NCBI GenBank assembly: GCA_002737705.1
Contig: NSIM01000011.1
Span: 1 to 57,262 of the forward strand
Direction: 5' to 3'
DNA length: 57,262 nt
Source: Flavobacteriales bacterium
Lineage (GTDB): Bacteria > Bacteroidota > Bacteroidia > NS11-12g > UBA955
Shown: in pieces, positions 1 through 8,385 of the stretch
How the letters are laid out: each line of letters starts with the position of its first letter
Position numbering within the stretch: the first letter of the stretch is position 1
Program-made: the position numbers and the translations under genes
Notes under the pieces: model-generated
Told to the model about the DNA's origin: nothing
Seen by the model: only the letters and a program-made list of their open reading frames with translations
The model's database searches: none

Positions 1-816
1 ATACGTATTATACGCCGAATTGATTTTCAGGTCTGCAGAAAGAACCCTACCTGCACTCCCCCTTGCGAACACAATTGTCGGATCAGCCTGAAGCGGCATC
101 TTGCGTTTGAGACGCATGAGATAAACAGAAGCGATTTTGCCAAATTCGCCAATTTTATTGCTTTCCTTCGTAACGATACTGGCAATGATTACAGCGTCTA
201 ATTTGCTTATACCCTTTCGTAACAATGTTTGTTCCCGATTCTTTGTCCAAAATTTGTCGGATTCAATTTTCATTCGTTTCAACCAGTCTAGTGGGGTCGT
301 AGATTTTTTGAGATTGTATGTATTGGGAATGAACAATACAGGCCAAGTTTGACGATTTACACCCAAGCTTGCAAGTACAATTGAATCTGATAAAACCCCA
401 TGAATGATTTTTTCGTCGTAGGGTATTTTTGCCGCAATTGAGACCACCAATTCTTTGTTATACCATGAAGATCGCAATACCCAATTGCTGGTTTCAGATT
501 GGTATTTTAGCAACAATTTTGCCAGGTTCCAGACACTTGTTTTTGGCTTTACGACAAGATAAATTGGACTGGGCTGATCATAACCGATCCAATGACAAAT
601 TTGCCCAAACCCAGGATAAAAAGAGATTCCCAATTGTTTCTCTACCAAGATTTCAAGGGAATCTATCGAAATAGATTTCTTGATATTTAACACTGTGTCT
701 TTTGAATTGTTTGTCTTCAAATTTTGTCCAAAAAAAATAAAACCACAACACAAGATCAACAAAAACCCCATTAAAAGCAATCCCATCTTAAACCGACCCA
801 TGCGGCAAAATTGCAT
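1..816 (-). CDS. mltG: Endolytic murein transglycosylase MltG (YceG-like), C-terminus cut off by window edge
   Basis: Reading the minus strand from ATG at 816 gives 272 codons with no stop before base 1, so the gene is truncated by the window edge. MltG cuts nascent glycan strands at the inner membrane and so helps set glycan chain length. An N-terminal membrane segment spans about residues 11-30 (GLLLMGFLLILCCGFIFF). The YceG core follows: FIPNTYNL near 163, ASIVTKES near 212-219 containing the expected catalytic Glu218, YLMRLKRKMPLQADPT near 232, and SAYNTY at the visible end. E. coli MltG is about 340 residues, so roughly 70 residues should lie outside. A second in-frame ATG is at 801. It diverges from dapB. 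Family assignment is strong; the exact start is less sure. Confidence 0.9.
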   Translation of the reverse strand, partial: MQFCRMGRFKMGLLLMGFLLILCCGFIFFGQNLKTNNSKDTVLNIKKSISIDSLEILVEKQLGISFYPGFGQICHWIGYDQPSPIYLVVKPKTSVWNLAKLLLKYQSETSNWVLRSSWYNKELVVSIAAKIPYDEKIIHGVLSDSIVLASLGVNRQTWPVLFIPNTYNLKKSTTPLDWLKRMKIESDKFWTKNREQTLLRKGISKLDAVIIASIVTKESNKIGEFGKIASVYLMRLKRKMPLQADPTIVFARGSAGRVLSADLKINSAYNTY

Positions 817-877
817 TATTTTACGGTAATATTTCAATATGTCATTAAAAATGAGGCCACTACAAATAGAAATAATG

Positions 878-885
878 TAGGTTTG
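878..885 (+). promoter_or_regulatory. Bacteroidetes -7 element (TAGGTTTG) for dapB
   Basis: TAGGTTTG fits the Bacteroidetes -7 consensus TAnnTTTG and ends four bases before the GTG start of dapB. No TTG lies 17-23 bases upstream, so the -33 half is missing or degenerate. If used, transcription would begin at or next to the start codon. Confidence 0.4.
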
Positions 886-889
886 CAGG

Positions 890-1633
890 GTGAATATATT
901 GTTGATTGGATCTGGAAAAATGGGCAACATTGTCGAACAATTGGCCATCGAAAAAGGCCATACCATAGTGGCTAAATACCACACGTTAAACCCCTTCAAT
1001 GCCAAGACATTTTTGGTTGGGGATGTGGCCATCGATTTTAGCAACCCTTCACTCGTAAAAGGCCATACACAACTTTGTTTTGAGAAAAATATCCCTTTGG
1101 TTGAAGGTACGACAGGTTGGAATGAGCAATTCGAAAGTGTGTCTGCTGAATGTCTAAAAATGGGGGGTACATTGCTTACATCTTCTAATTTCAGCCTTGG
1201 TGTCAATCTTTTTTTTGAAATGACAAAAAAACTTTCGGTCTTAATCGATGCCTACGATTACAACTGCAGTATCTCAGAAATTCACCACACCGAAAAAATA
1301 GACAAGCCCAGTGGAACGGCAATAACCTTGGCCGAAAGCGTAATTTCCCATTCAAATCGATATGCGAATTGGGCACTATATCCCATTGATTCAAGCCCAG
1401 AAATTTGCCAAGTAAATGTCGACAACACACTGCTTATTCATACAGAACGATTGCATGGTGTATTCGGAAAACACAGTCTTTCCTATGAAAATTCCATTGA
1501 CATAATTCGTTTTGAGCATGAAGCAAAAAGTAGAATTGGATTTGCAAAAGGTGCAATTATGGCCGCAGAGTGGTTGATTGGAAAACGTGGTGTATTTGAT
1601 ATGTCCGATTTTCTTAACTTTGCCCCTCGATAG
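890..1633 (+). CDS. dapB: 4-hydroxy-tetrahydrodipicolinate reductase DapB
   Basis: This enzyme reduces hydroxy-tetrahydrodipicolinate with NAD(P)H in the diaminopimelate/lysine pathway, in the cytoplasm. The 247-residue product has the nucleotide-binding start LLIGSGKMG, GTTGW near residue 84, SSNFSLGVNLFF near 98, the substrate-site signature EIHHTEKIDKPSGTA near 130-145, and a C-terminal GFAKGAIMAAEWLIGKRG. The start codon is GTG, chosen because the Rossmann strand begins directly after it and no upstream in-frame ATG is available. DapD of the same pathway lies at 29642-30457. Ten bases separate it from lepB, so the two are probably co-transcribed. Confidence 0.95.
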   Translation: MNILLIGSGKMGNIVEQLAIEKGHTIVAKYHTLNPFNAKTFLVGDVAIDFSNPSLVKGHTQLCFEKNIPLVEGTTGWNEQFESVSAECLKMGGTLLTSSNFSLGVNLFFEMTKKLSVLIDAYDYNCSISEIHHTEKIDKPSGTAITLAESVISHSNRYANWALYPIDSSPEICQVNVDNTLLIHTERLHGVFGKHSLSYENSIDIIRFEHEAKSRIGFAKGAIMAAEWLIGKRGVFDMSDFLNFAPR

Positions 1634-1642
1634 CAATGATTC

Positions 1643-3181
1643 ATGGAAAGTAATAATTTATCACTATTTCTAATTTTATGGTGCGTTTCATTTTTTTTGA
1701 CGAGGATAGGACTGTCTCGGATGTTCAAGGCTGCCGGAGAATCTCCATGGTGGGCTTGGCTTCCAATATTCAGTTGGTGGTATTGGATAAAAATCGTGGG
1801 TAGGCCCAAATGGTATATATTTGGAATGATAACGCCCGGCATTAATATTTTATTTAGCTTCAACATCACCCTCGATATTCTTCGATCTTTTGGAAAATTC
1901 GGGTATTGGCAGCAATTCCTTGGTACGGTGTTTAGTTTTATTTACTTCCCTGTCTTGGCTTTAAGTCCACTCACGTTTATTGGCCCAGCCGGAAAAAAAT
2001 CATGGCGAGAAACCCATGTCCCTAAGAACAATGGCATTCGTGAATGGGGTGACGCAATTTTATTTGCGGCCTATGTCGCTGGCGGAATGCGTGCCCTGTT
2101 TTTTGACCTATACCAGATTCCAACACCGTCCATGGAATCCAACTTAATGGTTGGCGATTATTTGGTGGTCAGTAGGGCAAAAATTGGTATGCGTATTCCA
2201 ATGACACCCATCACTGTTCCTGTATTGGCACCGAAAGAAATATTGGGAATCAAAGCCTATTCGGATTGGCTAGAGCTTCCCTATATGCGTTTACCTGGAT
2301 GGTATAACATTCAGAATAACGACATCATCGTTTTCAATTGGCCTGCTGATGGAGATGAATTCCCAACCGACAAAAAAGACAATTATGTAAAGCGTTGTAT
2401 AGGCATTCCGGGCGATCGGGTTCGCATATCTAAAGGCGTAGTCTATATAAATGGAAAAGAATTGCCCCGCGTTGGCAAGCAACAAAAGCGCTATTTAGCC
2501 TTAATGAGTGAACCCATCACGGAAGATTTTCTTGCCGAAAATGATTTAGGGGATTTTCAATTTCCATATGATTCCGAAAAATACATCGCTGATGGGAGAC
2601 GTATGGGAAAAGATGTAATTCCGTATACCCTATTCACCTGGCCCGAAAACATTGAAAAAATTAAGCAGAATCCATCTGTATTAAGTATCCGCTTGGATAC
2701 AATCGACAGGGGATATGATCGAAACCTGTTCCCCGACACCACTACGACAAAATACTTTAAATCGCGGTGGGACCTCAATAACTATGGTGAATTTTATTTG
2801 CCTAAACGGGGTGAAACCCTTGTTTTGACGAAAGAAAATTGGGACTGGCTAAATTTGGCCATCAACAAATATGAAGAAGCCTATATTGATGAGCGAGAAG
2901 GCAAATTTTATTCGAGGGATGGAATTGAAATCAAAACCTATACTTTTAAAATGGGTTATTATTGGATGATGGGCGATAACCGGTATAACAGCCTAGATTC
3001 TCGTTATTGGGGTTATGTTCCTGAAGACCATATCGTAGGAAAGCCCTTGTTTACCTTTTTTAGCCTAAAAAAAGTCATTGGGATTGACCCTGAAACCTAT
3101 ATGCCCCTATCCGAACATGGGAATATGGAGTACAAAACCCGTGGCATTCGTTGGCGTAAAATTTTGCGTTGGATCGAATAA
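1643..3181 (+). CDS. lepB: Signal peptidase I LepB, large Bacteroidetes form
   Basis: This protease removes signal peptides from exported proteins at the inner membrane. The protein is 512 residues, much longer than the ~320 of E. coli. The N-terminal ~140 residues carry several hydrophobic segments rich in Trp (WWAWLPIFSWWYW). Catalytic Ser163 lies in PTPSMES and Lys250 in YVKRCIGIPGDRV, giving the Ser/Lys dyad. About 170 residues are inserted before the C-terminal box MMGDNRYNSLDSRYWG near residue 440-455. This split layout is typical of Bacteroidetes LepB. The ATG at 1643 follows the dapB stop by nine bases. Confidence 0.95.
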   Translation: MESNNLSLFLILWCVSFFLTRIGLSRMFKAAGESPWWAWLPIFSWWYWIKIVGRPKWYIFGMITPGINILFSFNITLDILRSFGKFGYWQQFLGTVFSFIYFPVLALSPLTFIGPAGKKSWRETHVPKNNGIREWGDAILFAAYVAGGMRALFFDLYQIPTPSMESNLMVGDYLVVSRAKIGMRIPMTPITVPVLAPKEILGIKAYSDWLELPYMRLPGWYNIQNNDIIVFNWPADGDEFPTDKKDNYVKRCIGIPGDRVRISKGVVYINGKELPRVGKQQKRYLALMSEPITEDFLAENDLGDFQFPYDSEKYIADGRRMGKDVIPYTLFTWPENIEKIKQNPSVLSIRLDTIDRGYDRNLFPDTTTTKYFKSRWDLNNYGEFYLPKRGETLVLTKENWDWLNLAINKYEEAYIDEREGKFYSRDGIEIKTYTFKMGYYWMMGDNRYNSLDSRYWGYVPEDHIVGKPLFTFFSLKKVIGIDPETYMPLSEHGNMEYKTRGIRWRKILRWIE

Positions 3182-3274
3182 ATTTTTGGGTTTATTCGGT
3201 GGAGTTCCATCCCCTGGTTTATATTTTTCCTTTGGAGTGGTTGCAATCCATGCAAGGTTTGACAAATTGCCGAA

Positions 3275-4306
3275 TCAAAATGGGCATTTGAGCCTTACCG
3301 CCGAAGAAAAACCCACCGAATTCCCTGCAAAATTGATATTTTCGAAACGCCAATGATGGGCCAAGGCATTTTCCTCTTCCTTGCTTAGCAATCCGAGTCT
3401 CAATAGAATTTCATGGGCAACCTGATACTGTGGACCCATTTTGCCATCATCAATTTTTATTGAAATCCCCCATTTTTTATGGGGGATTGCTAAACAATAA
3501 ATTCCATCGGCACCTGTTTTGCCTATCACTTTACCTTTGGTTATGCGCATAAGATCAGAACAATACCGTTTGCTCCCCCCTATTAGCTCAGGATATTGGA
3601 CAACAGATTTGACAATGCGATTACAAACAGATTCTAATGTTTTGTCTTTCCATCTCATCGGAGAAACCAGGTTTTTATATGCCAAAGCTTGGTTAAGCAA
3701 TGGCATACCAAAAATGGGCGCAGAACAACCATCAATCCCAACCTGCAAGTCTTTCTCGTCCAATTCATAAAACAACGCAATGATTTTCTTAATTTCCTGT
3801 TGTAATATATGTTTTGGGGAGAGATATTCGCCAATATCAAGTTTGTTATACACACAATGTGCCAAAAAACCGGCGTGTTTGCCACTGCAGTTGTTGTGAA
3901 GGACATTGGGATTTTGATTGTTTCGAATCAGTTCGGTAAAATCGCTTTTAAGAGCAGGCTGTTGAACTCCGCATTGCAGGGCTTCGGCATTGAGCGATAT
4001 CTTTGATAGAACTGTTGTAACGGCTTCTATATGCATTGATTCTCCATTGTGTGAAGCACACATAATGGCCAAATCCTTTTCAGTAAATCCCAATGCATCA
4101 AAACCACCCGAAAGAATAAAAGGAATATGTTGAAAATATTTGAGCGCCGATCTTGTAAATGCAATTTGTTGAGCATCTCCCATCGACCAAATCAATTGGC
4201 TTTTCTCGTCGACAACGCAAAAAGAGCCACGGTGAAAACTCTCTAAAACATCGGCCCTGTAATTGTTTACCAGAACTGGGTTGGGCGTGGGATTTTTTTC
4301 TATCAT
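3275..4306 (-). CDS. L-asparaginase II family protein
   Basis: The predicted role is hydrolysis of L-asparagine to aspartate and ammonia. The 343-residue product matches the Asparaginase_II (PF06089) type, which is unrelated to the E. coli AnsA/AnsB fold. Hallmarks in order are ESFHRGSFCVVD near residue 20, TRSALKYFQHIPF near 47, ASHNGESMH near 80, NCSGKHAGFLAH near 133, DGCSAPIFGMPL near 183 and KTGADGIYCLAIP near 260. The reading frame is open to 4435, but that overlaps pyrB by over 120 bases; ATG 4306 lies seven bases after the pyrB stop and is preferred. It is the last gene of the EVE-pyrR-pyrB run, where aspartate from asparagine could feed PyrB (inference). Confidence 0.85.
   Translation of the reverse strand: MIEKNPTPNPVLVNNYRADVLESFHRGSFCVVDEKSQLIWSMGDAQQIAFTRSALKYFQHIPFILSGGFDALGFTEKDLAIMCASHNGESMHIEAVTTVLSKISLNAEALQCGVQQPALKSDFTELIRNNQNPNVLHNNCSGKHAGFLAHCVYNKLDIGEYLSPKHILQQEIKKIIALFYELDEKDLQVGIDGCSAPIFGMPLLNQALAYKNLVSPMRWKDKTLESVCNRIVKSVVQYPELIGGSKRYCSDLMRITKGKVIGKTGADGIYCLAIPHKKWGISIKIDDGKMGPQYQVAHEILLRLGLLSKEEENALAHHWRFENINFAGNSVGFSSAVRLKCPF
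3464..3488 (-). repeat. Perfect 10-bp inverted repeat inside the asparaginase gene
   Basis: Arms 3464-3473 (AATCCCCCAT) and 3479-3488 are exact inverted copies around a five-base T loop. The repeat lies inside coding sequence for IPHKKWGIS, so it may be chance; the C-rich stem would nevertheless form a stable mRNA hairpin. Confidence 0.6.
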
Positions 4307-4313
4307 ACAAAAA

Positions 4314-5243
4314 TCACAAACGCTGTTGACCCAAGAGAAACAATACTGCCATCCGAACGGCAACTCCATTTTCAACTTGTTGCAAAATAATACTGTGCTC
4401 ACCATCGGCCACATCACTGCTAATTTCCACCCCACGGTTAATTGGGCCAGGGTGCATGATGCAAATTTCTTTGTCTAGGCCTTTTAATCTCTCAAGCGTA
4501 AGTCCATATAAGCTTGAATATTCTTTTAGGGAAGGGAAATGCCTCTCGTCTTGACGCTCTAACTGGATGCGCAATACATTGGCAACGTCACACCATTTCA
4601 AAGCATCCTGCAGTGTATGGGTTACTGAAACGCCCAAGTGGTGAATATTTTTGGGAATGAGTGTTGCAGGACCACAAACCATTACCTCCGCACCCAAAAG
4701 TTGTAAGCAATAAATATTACTCAATGCGACCCGTGAATGAAGTATATCTCCGATAATGACGATTTTTTTCCCAGCTACGTCTCCAAATTTTTCACGGATT
4801 GAAAATGCATCTAACAATGCCTGTGTCGGATGCTCATGTGTGCCATCACCGGCATTGACTATCTGCGCATCGATATATTTAGACAAAAAGACACAAGCCC
4901 CTGGGGCTGGATGACGCATAACAACCATATCAACCTTCATGCTGAGTATGTTGTTTACTGTATCAATTAATGTTTCGCCCTTTTTTACACTCGAAGAAGA
5001 ACTAGAGAAATTTACAATGTCTGCGCCCAGTCGTTTCTCTGCCAATTCAAAAGAAACCCTGGTTCGGGTAGAATTCTCAAAAAACAAATTCGCGATGGTA
5101 ATGTCTCTTAGCGCAGGCGTTTTCTTTACCGGACCATTGAGCAGTGATTTGAAATTGTCGGCAGTCTCAAATATTGTTTGAATATGGGAGGCCTCAAGGC
5201 CCTTAATTCCCAGTAAATGTTTGATGGGCAATTGTGTCGTCAT
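4314..5243 (-). CDS. pyrB: Aspartate carbamoyltransferase catalytic subunit PyrB
   Basis: This enzyme joins carbamoyl phosphate and aspartate in the second step of de novo pyrimidine synthesis. The 309-residue length is normal for the family. Visible landmarks are the carbamoyl-phosphate motif FFENSTRTRVSFE near residue 53-65, MRHPAPGA near 108, DGTHEHPTQALLDAFS near 132-148, and the aspartate-site region MHPGPINRGVEISSDVADG near 265. The start ATG overlaps the pyrR stop by four bases, so the two are translationally coupled. No pyrI regulatory subunit is present, as is common when PyrR is the regulator. Confidence 0.96.
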   Translation of the reverse strand: MTTQLPIKHLLGIKGLEASHIQTIFETADNFKSLLNGPVKKTPALRDITIANLFFENSTRTRVSFELAEKRLGADIVNFSSSSSSVKKGETLIDTVNNILSMKVDMVVMRHPAPGACVFLSKYIDAQIVNAGDGTHEHPTQALLDAFSIREKFGDVAGKKIVIIGDILHSRVALSNIYCLQLLGAEVMVCGPATLIPKNIHHLGVSVTHTLQDALKWCDVANVLRIQLERQDERHFPSLKEYSSLYGLTLERLKGLDKEICIMHPGPINRGVEISSDVADGEHSIILQQVENGVAVRMAVLFLLGQQRL

Positions 5244-5782
5244 TCTTTATTGCTTAATAACCAAACTTGTTGTAAGGTTTCACTCCAATCTACTTTAACA
5301 TGTTCTCCTGTACTGCGAGAATCCACCTCAACGCCAACATAATTTGGAGATATTGGCAACTCTCTTTTAAATCGGCGGTCGACAAGAACCATTAATTCTA
5401 TCTGTTTGGGTCGCCCAAAACTCATCAAAGCATCTATAGAAGCCCTAACACTCCGACCCGTATACAATACATCGTCGACCATTATAATTTGAAGGCCTTC
5501 GGTTGAAAAATTGATGGTAGATCGTTTGGGCATAAAAATTTCACCACGCCCGATGTCATCCCTGAAGAAAGTATGGTCTAATTCTCCATACCGAAGACTG
5601 TTCTCGGGTTGAAGTTCTGTGATTACGTCCAAAATACGCTTCGCCAAATTCACACCTCTTGGTTGCAAACCGATCATCGCAGAATTGGCAAAATCACCAT
5701 GAATTTCAATTAATTGCAAGGCAAACCTCTTGACAATGAGGTCAAATTTTGCTTGGCTTATGAGCAATTTAGGCTGGCTCAT
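5240..5782 (-). CDS. pyrR: PyrR-type pyrimidine regulatory protein / uracil phosphoribosyltransferase
   Basis: The 180-residue protein has a phosphoribosyltransferase fold with the PRPP loop MVDDVLYTGRSVRAS near residue 105-119, preceded by MIGLQPRGV near 36 and followed by LMVLVDRRFKRELPI. Proteins of this family attenuate pyr operons by binding mRNA in Gram-positives and can also make UMP from uracil. The direct fusion to pyrB by a four-base overlap supports a pyrimidine role; whether it regulates RNA here is not shown by the sequence, and I see no obvious PyrR-binding leader upstream. Confidence 0.92.
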   Translation of the reverse strand: MSQPKLLISQAKFDLIVKRFALQLIEIHGDFANSAMIGLQPRGVNLAKRILDVITELQPENSLRYGELDHTFFRDDIGRGEIFMPKRSTINFSTEGLQIIMVDDVLYTGRSVRASIDALMSFGRPKQIELMVLVDRRFKRELPISPNYVGVEVDSRSTGEHVKVDWSETLQQVWLLSNKE

Positions 5783-6182
5783 TTGACAACAAAATTACGG
5801 TATCGAACTCATCTTTTGTAATGCTAATTACGGATAATCTTGGTTGTTTAATTAATCCTATCGCAGACAATCTCGGATCAGACTTAAGAATGGCTAAGGG
5901 AACAGGGGTTTTTAGTTGAAAAGAGGGCCTAATATCAACCACAACCCAAGCGGGTTCTTCGGAAGTTGGGTCGGGATAGTATGTTTTGACAACTTCCGCT
6001 ACCCCAACAACTTCTTTGCCTTCATTGCTGTGGTAAAAAAGACAAAAATCAAACAGCTCCATTGCCATTAAGTTATTTCTTGCTTGGTAATTGCGAACCC
6101 CATCCCAAAAAGTAATCTTGTCTGTCATAAATTTCTCCCAACTGTATTTAAAGGGTTCAGATTTAATCAGCCAATAGTTCAT
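5769..6182 (-). CDS. EVE domain protein (thymocyte nuclear protein 1-like)
   Basis: This small protein of 137 residues begins YWLIKSEP and continues WDGVRNYQARNNL near residue 27-39 and VVGVAEVVKTYYPDP near 58-72, the signature of the EVE (PUA-like) fold. EVE domains bind modified nucleobases in DNA or RNA; the ligand here is unknown. The end overlaps pyrR by 14 bases, making it the first gene of the pyr operon. EVE proteins sit in restriction systems in other genomes, but no nuclease is nearby, so a housekeeping role is more likely. Confidence 0.88.
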   Translation of the reverse strand: MNYWLIKSEPFKYSWEKFMTDKITFWDGVRNYQARNNLMAMELFDFCLFYHSNEGKEVVGVAEVVKTYYPDPTSEEPAWVVVDIRPSFQLKTPVPLAILKSDPRLSAIGLIKQPRLSVISITKDEFDTVILLSNEPA

Positions 6183-6336
6183 AAAGGCAAATTAAGTGTA
6201 TTAATATGAAACACAAAGATTGAGATACAATATAGAATCACCATTTTGTCTACAATTCGAGAGTTGCCATTAAAATTATCAAAAAAAAATAGATTTTCTT
6301 GCCATTCTGTATTTTTTGTTGTTCATTTACAAGACA

Positions 6337-6344
6337 TAAACTTG
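6337..6344 (+). promoter_or_regulatory. Imperfect -7 element (TAAACTTG) for the XRE/S24 regulator
   Basis: TAAACTTG differs from TAnnTTTG at one base and has a TTG at 6316-6318, 18 bases upstream, within the usual spacing. It lies 15 bases before ATG 6360 and downstream of the alternative start at 6246, which favours the shorter gene model. Confidence 0.35.
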
Positions 6345-6359
6345 TCAATATTTTTAACA

Positions 6360-7178
6360 ATGTACCTGAAAGAAAATCTTAAACTGCTGCGCAAACGCAG
6401 AAAACGCAGCCAAGAAGATGTTGCAAAGAGTTTGCTACTGACTCGATCTGCCTATAATAGTTACGAAAACGGGGTTGCCGAACCTGGCATATACGTACTC
6501 ATTAGACTTTCTGATTTTTTTCAAATTAATATAGACAAACTTTTGCGCAATGATTTATGCAGTTTGGGAGAGCAACAACTTTCACAATTAGAAAAAGGCT
6601 TTGATTTAGACCTTACAGGCACTCGTTTGCGGGTTTTAGCCACCACCATCAATACCCAGAACGAAGAAAATATTGAATTGGTTCCAATAAAAGCAAAGGC
6701 AGGCTATACCACTGGCTATGCAGATCCTGATTATATTAAAACTTTACCAGCATTCAATTTGCCCTTTCTTTCTGCCAACAAGAAATACCGGAGTTTTCCC
6801 ATTCAAGGAGACAGCATGCCACCCGTCTCTGAGGGGGCTTTTGTTACCGGAGAATACATACAAGATTGGAATATTGTTCGCAATGGCCACCCGTATATTG
6901 TGATCACAGAAGAAGATGGAATCGTTTTTAAGGTCTTGTATAACCGCATTGAGGAAGATGGAACGTTTTTGCTTTGCAGTACAAACCCACTGTATGTGCC
7001 CTATTCGGTAAAAGTGAGTTCAATATTGGAAATCTGGAAATTCGTAAACTATATTAATCCAAAATTCGAAGACCCAAAAACAACAGAATCAGACGATATT
7101 GGCCCTGCGATCAGAATGATACAAAGAGAAATCGGCCTAATCAAAGACAAAGTTAAAAACATAGAAGAAAAAATCTAA
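6360..7178 (+). CDS. XRE-family transcriptional regulator with LexA-like S24 peptidase domain
   Basis: The 272-residue product starts MYLKENLKLLRKRRKRSQ with a helix-turn-helix at about residues 5-62. The C-terminal half is a LexA/CI-type domain: a likely self-cleavage Ala-Gly at 114-115 (KAKAGYTTGY), Ser152 in GDSMPP and Lys191 in IVFKVLYN, the Ser/Lys pair. Such proteins are single-protein stress switches that cleave themselves or are held by a trigger. The frame is open to 6246, but the extra 38 residues show no domain and the promoter-like element at 6337 lies inside them, so ATG 6360 is preferred. It stands alone, with no umuDC or prophage beside it. Targets are unknown. Confidence 0.88.
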   Translation: MYLKENLKLLRKRRKRSQEDVAKSLLLTRSAYNSYENGVAEPGIYVLIRLSDFFQINIDKLLRNDLCSLGEQQLSQLEKGFDLDLTGTRLRVLATTINTQNEENIELVPIKAKAGYTTGYADPDYIKTLPAFNLPFLSANKKYRSFPIQGDSMPPVSEGAFVTGEYIQDWNIVRNGHPYIVITEEDGIVFKVLYNRIEEDGTFLLCSTNPLYVPYSVKVSSILEIWKFVNYINPKFEDPKTTESDDIGPAIRMIQREIGLIKDKVKNIEEKI

Positions 7179-7360
7179 TGTTGCCGAATTGAACACAGCC
7201 AGAATTATTGTAGTGCTTGGGCAAATGACTCAGACGGCAAAAAAGCGGCTATAGTTTCATGCTTTTCAAAAAATATGGGGGGTTTGATAGATTTAGAACC
7301 AACCCATGGCTTATAATCGGAACTTCCGTTTTATTTTTGCTGTCACTTTGTTCAAAGCAA

Positions 7361-8347
7361 ATGAAATTTGGTAAGAAAGAATATATCAATTGGTATAAAA
7401 TTATGTTGTTGCAGCGTCGTTTCGAAGAGAAAGTCGCACAGTTGTATGGTCAACAAAAAATTAAGGGATTCTGTCACCTTTACATTGGACAAGAAGCCAT
7501 TACCTCTGGAATGGTCTCCGCTATAAAAAAAGGAGACAAGGTTATTACTGCCTACCGTGATCACGGACACGCCCTTTCGATGGGTGTAAGCGCCAATGCT
7601 GTAATGGCAGAACTATTTGGAAAAGCGTCGGGTTGCACCGGTGGAAAAGGAGGTAGTATGCACATGTTTTCTAAAGCGCACAATTTTGTAGGGGGTCATG
7701 GAATAGTGGGTGCGCAAATCCCTTTGGGTGCTGGCCTTGCTTTTGCTGAAAAATACAACAATACTTCCAATGTTAGCCTAACTTTTTTTGGTGATGGTGC
7801 TGCCAGGCAAGGTGCTTTACACGAGGCTTTTAATATGGCAATGTTGTGGAAATTACCCGTCGTTTTTATTTGTGAGAACAATGAATATGCAATGGGAACA
7901 AGTGTTGCGCGCACGAGTAATCTTCTGGAAATTTACAAAATAGGATTGGCCTATGACATGCCCAGTTATCAGGTCGATGGAATGCGTTGTGAGGCTGTTC
8001 ATGAAGCAATTTACAATGCCTGTGAGTATGCCAGAGAAGGCAAAGGCCCTGTATTTTTAGAAATTAAAACATACCGTTATCGTGGACACAGCATGAGTGA
8101 TCCTGCCAGTTACAGAACGAGAAACGAAGTGGCTGATTACAAGGAAAAGGATCCATTGGAAACAACCAAAGCGAGTATATTGGAAAAAAAATACGCTACT
8201 GAATTGGAGCTAGACCTTATAGAGGAGGGTATAATAAATGAAGTAGATGCCAGTGTGGTATTTGCCGAAAATGCAGATTACCCAGAAGCGAGAGACCTAT
8301 TTAAGGATGTGTATGTAGAAAACGACTATCCTTATATTACCGATTAA
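7361..8347 (+). CDS. pdhA: Pyruvate dehydrogenase E1 component, alpha subunit
   Basis: This is the thiamine-diphosphate subunit that decarboxylates pyruvate and feeds acetyl-CoA synthesis. The 328-residue product has GQEAITSGM near residue 46, YRDHGHALSMG near 66, the GGKGGSMHMF loop near 96, and the ThDP/Mg motif running from GDGAARQGALHEAFN near 145 to ENNEYAMGTS near 175. An open frame extends to 7259, but those residues are hydrophobic and unlike the family; ATG 7361 directly precedes the conserved start. Neither the beta subunit nor the E2 gene is adjacent, so partners must be encoded elsewhere. A related 2-oxoacid E1 alpha cannot be excluded. Confidence 0.88.
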   Translation: MKFGKKEYINWYKIMLLQRRFEEKVAQLYGQQKIKGFCHLYIGQEAITSGMVSAIKKGDKVITAYRDHGHALSMGVSANAVMAELFGKASGCTGGKGGSMHMFSKAHNFVGGHGIVGAQIPLGAGLAFAEKYNNTSNVSLTFFGDGAARQGALHEAFNMAMLWKLPVVFICENNEYAMGTSVARTSNLLEIYKIGLAYDMPSYQVDGMRCEAVHEAIYNACEYAREGKGPVFLEIKTYRYRGHSMSDPASYRTRNEVADYKEKDPLETTKASILEKKYATELELDLIEEGIINEVDASVVFAENADYPEARDLFKDVYVENDYPYITD

Positions 8348-8385
8348 TTTATAATATATTATATTCGCGCCCTGTTTAACCCATT

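Noticed and set aside
137-674. Plus-strand ORFs at 137-352 and 429-674
   Set aside because: They are antisense to the mltG reading frame, which has clear YceG motifs and a membrane helix; the plus frames have no recognisable domain.
4307-4435. Longer asparaginase start
   Set aside because: It would overlap pyrB by over 120 bases, and the residues do not resemble the family.
5769-6182. EVE gene as part of a defence system
   Set aside because: No restriction enzyme, methyltransferase or nuclease lies nearby; it is co-transcribed with pyrR and pyrB.
6246-6359. Longer start for the XRE/S24 regulator
   Set aside because: The added 38 residues have no domain and contain a promoter-like element; the HTH begins right after ATG 6360.
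7259-7360. Extended pdhA N-terminus with hydrophobic residues
   Set aside because: The E1 alpha family starts at KEYINWYKIMLLQRRFEEK; the extra residues look like out-of-gene translation.
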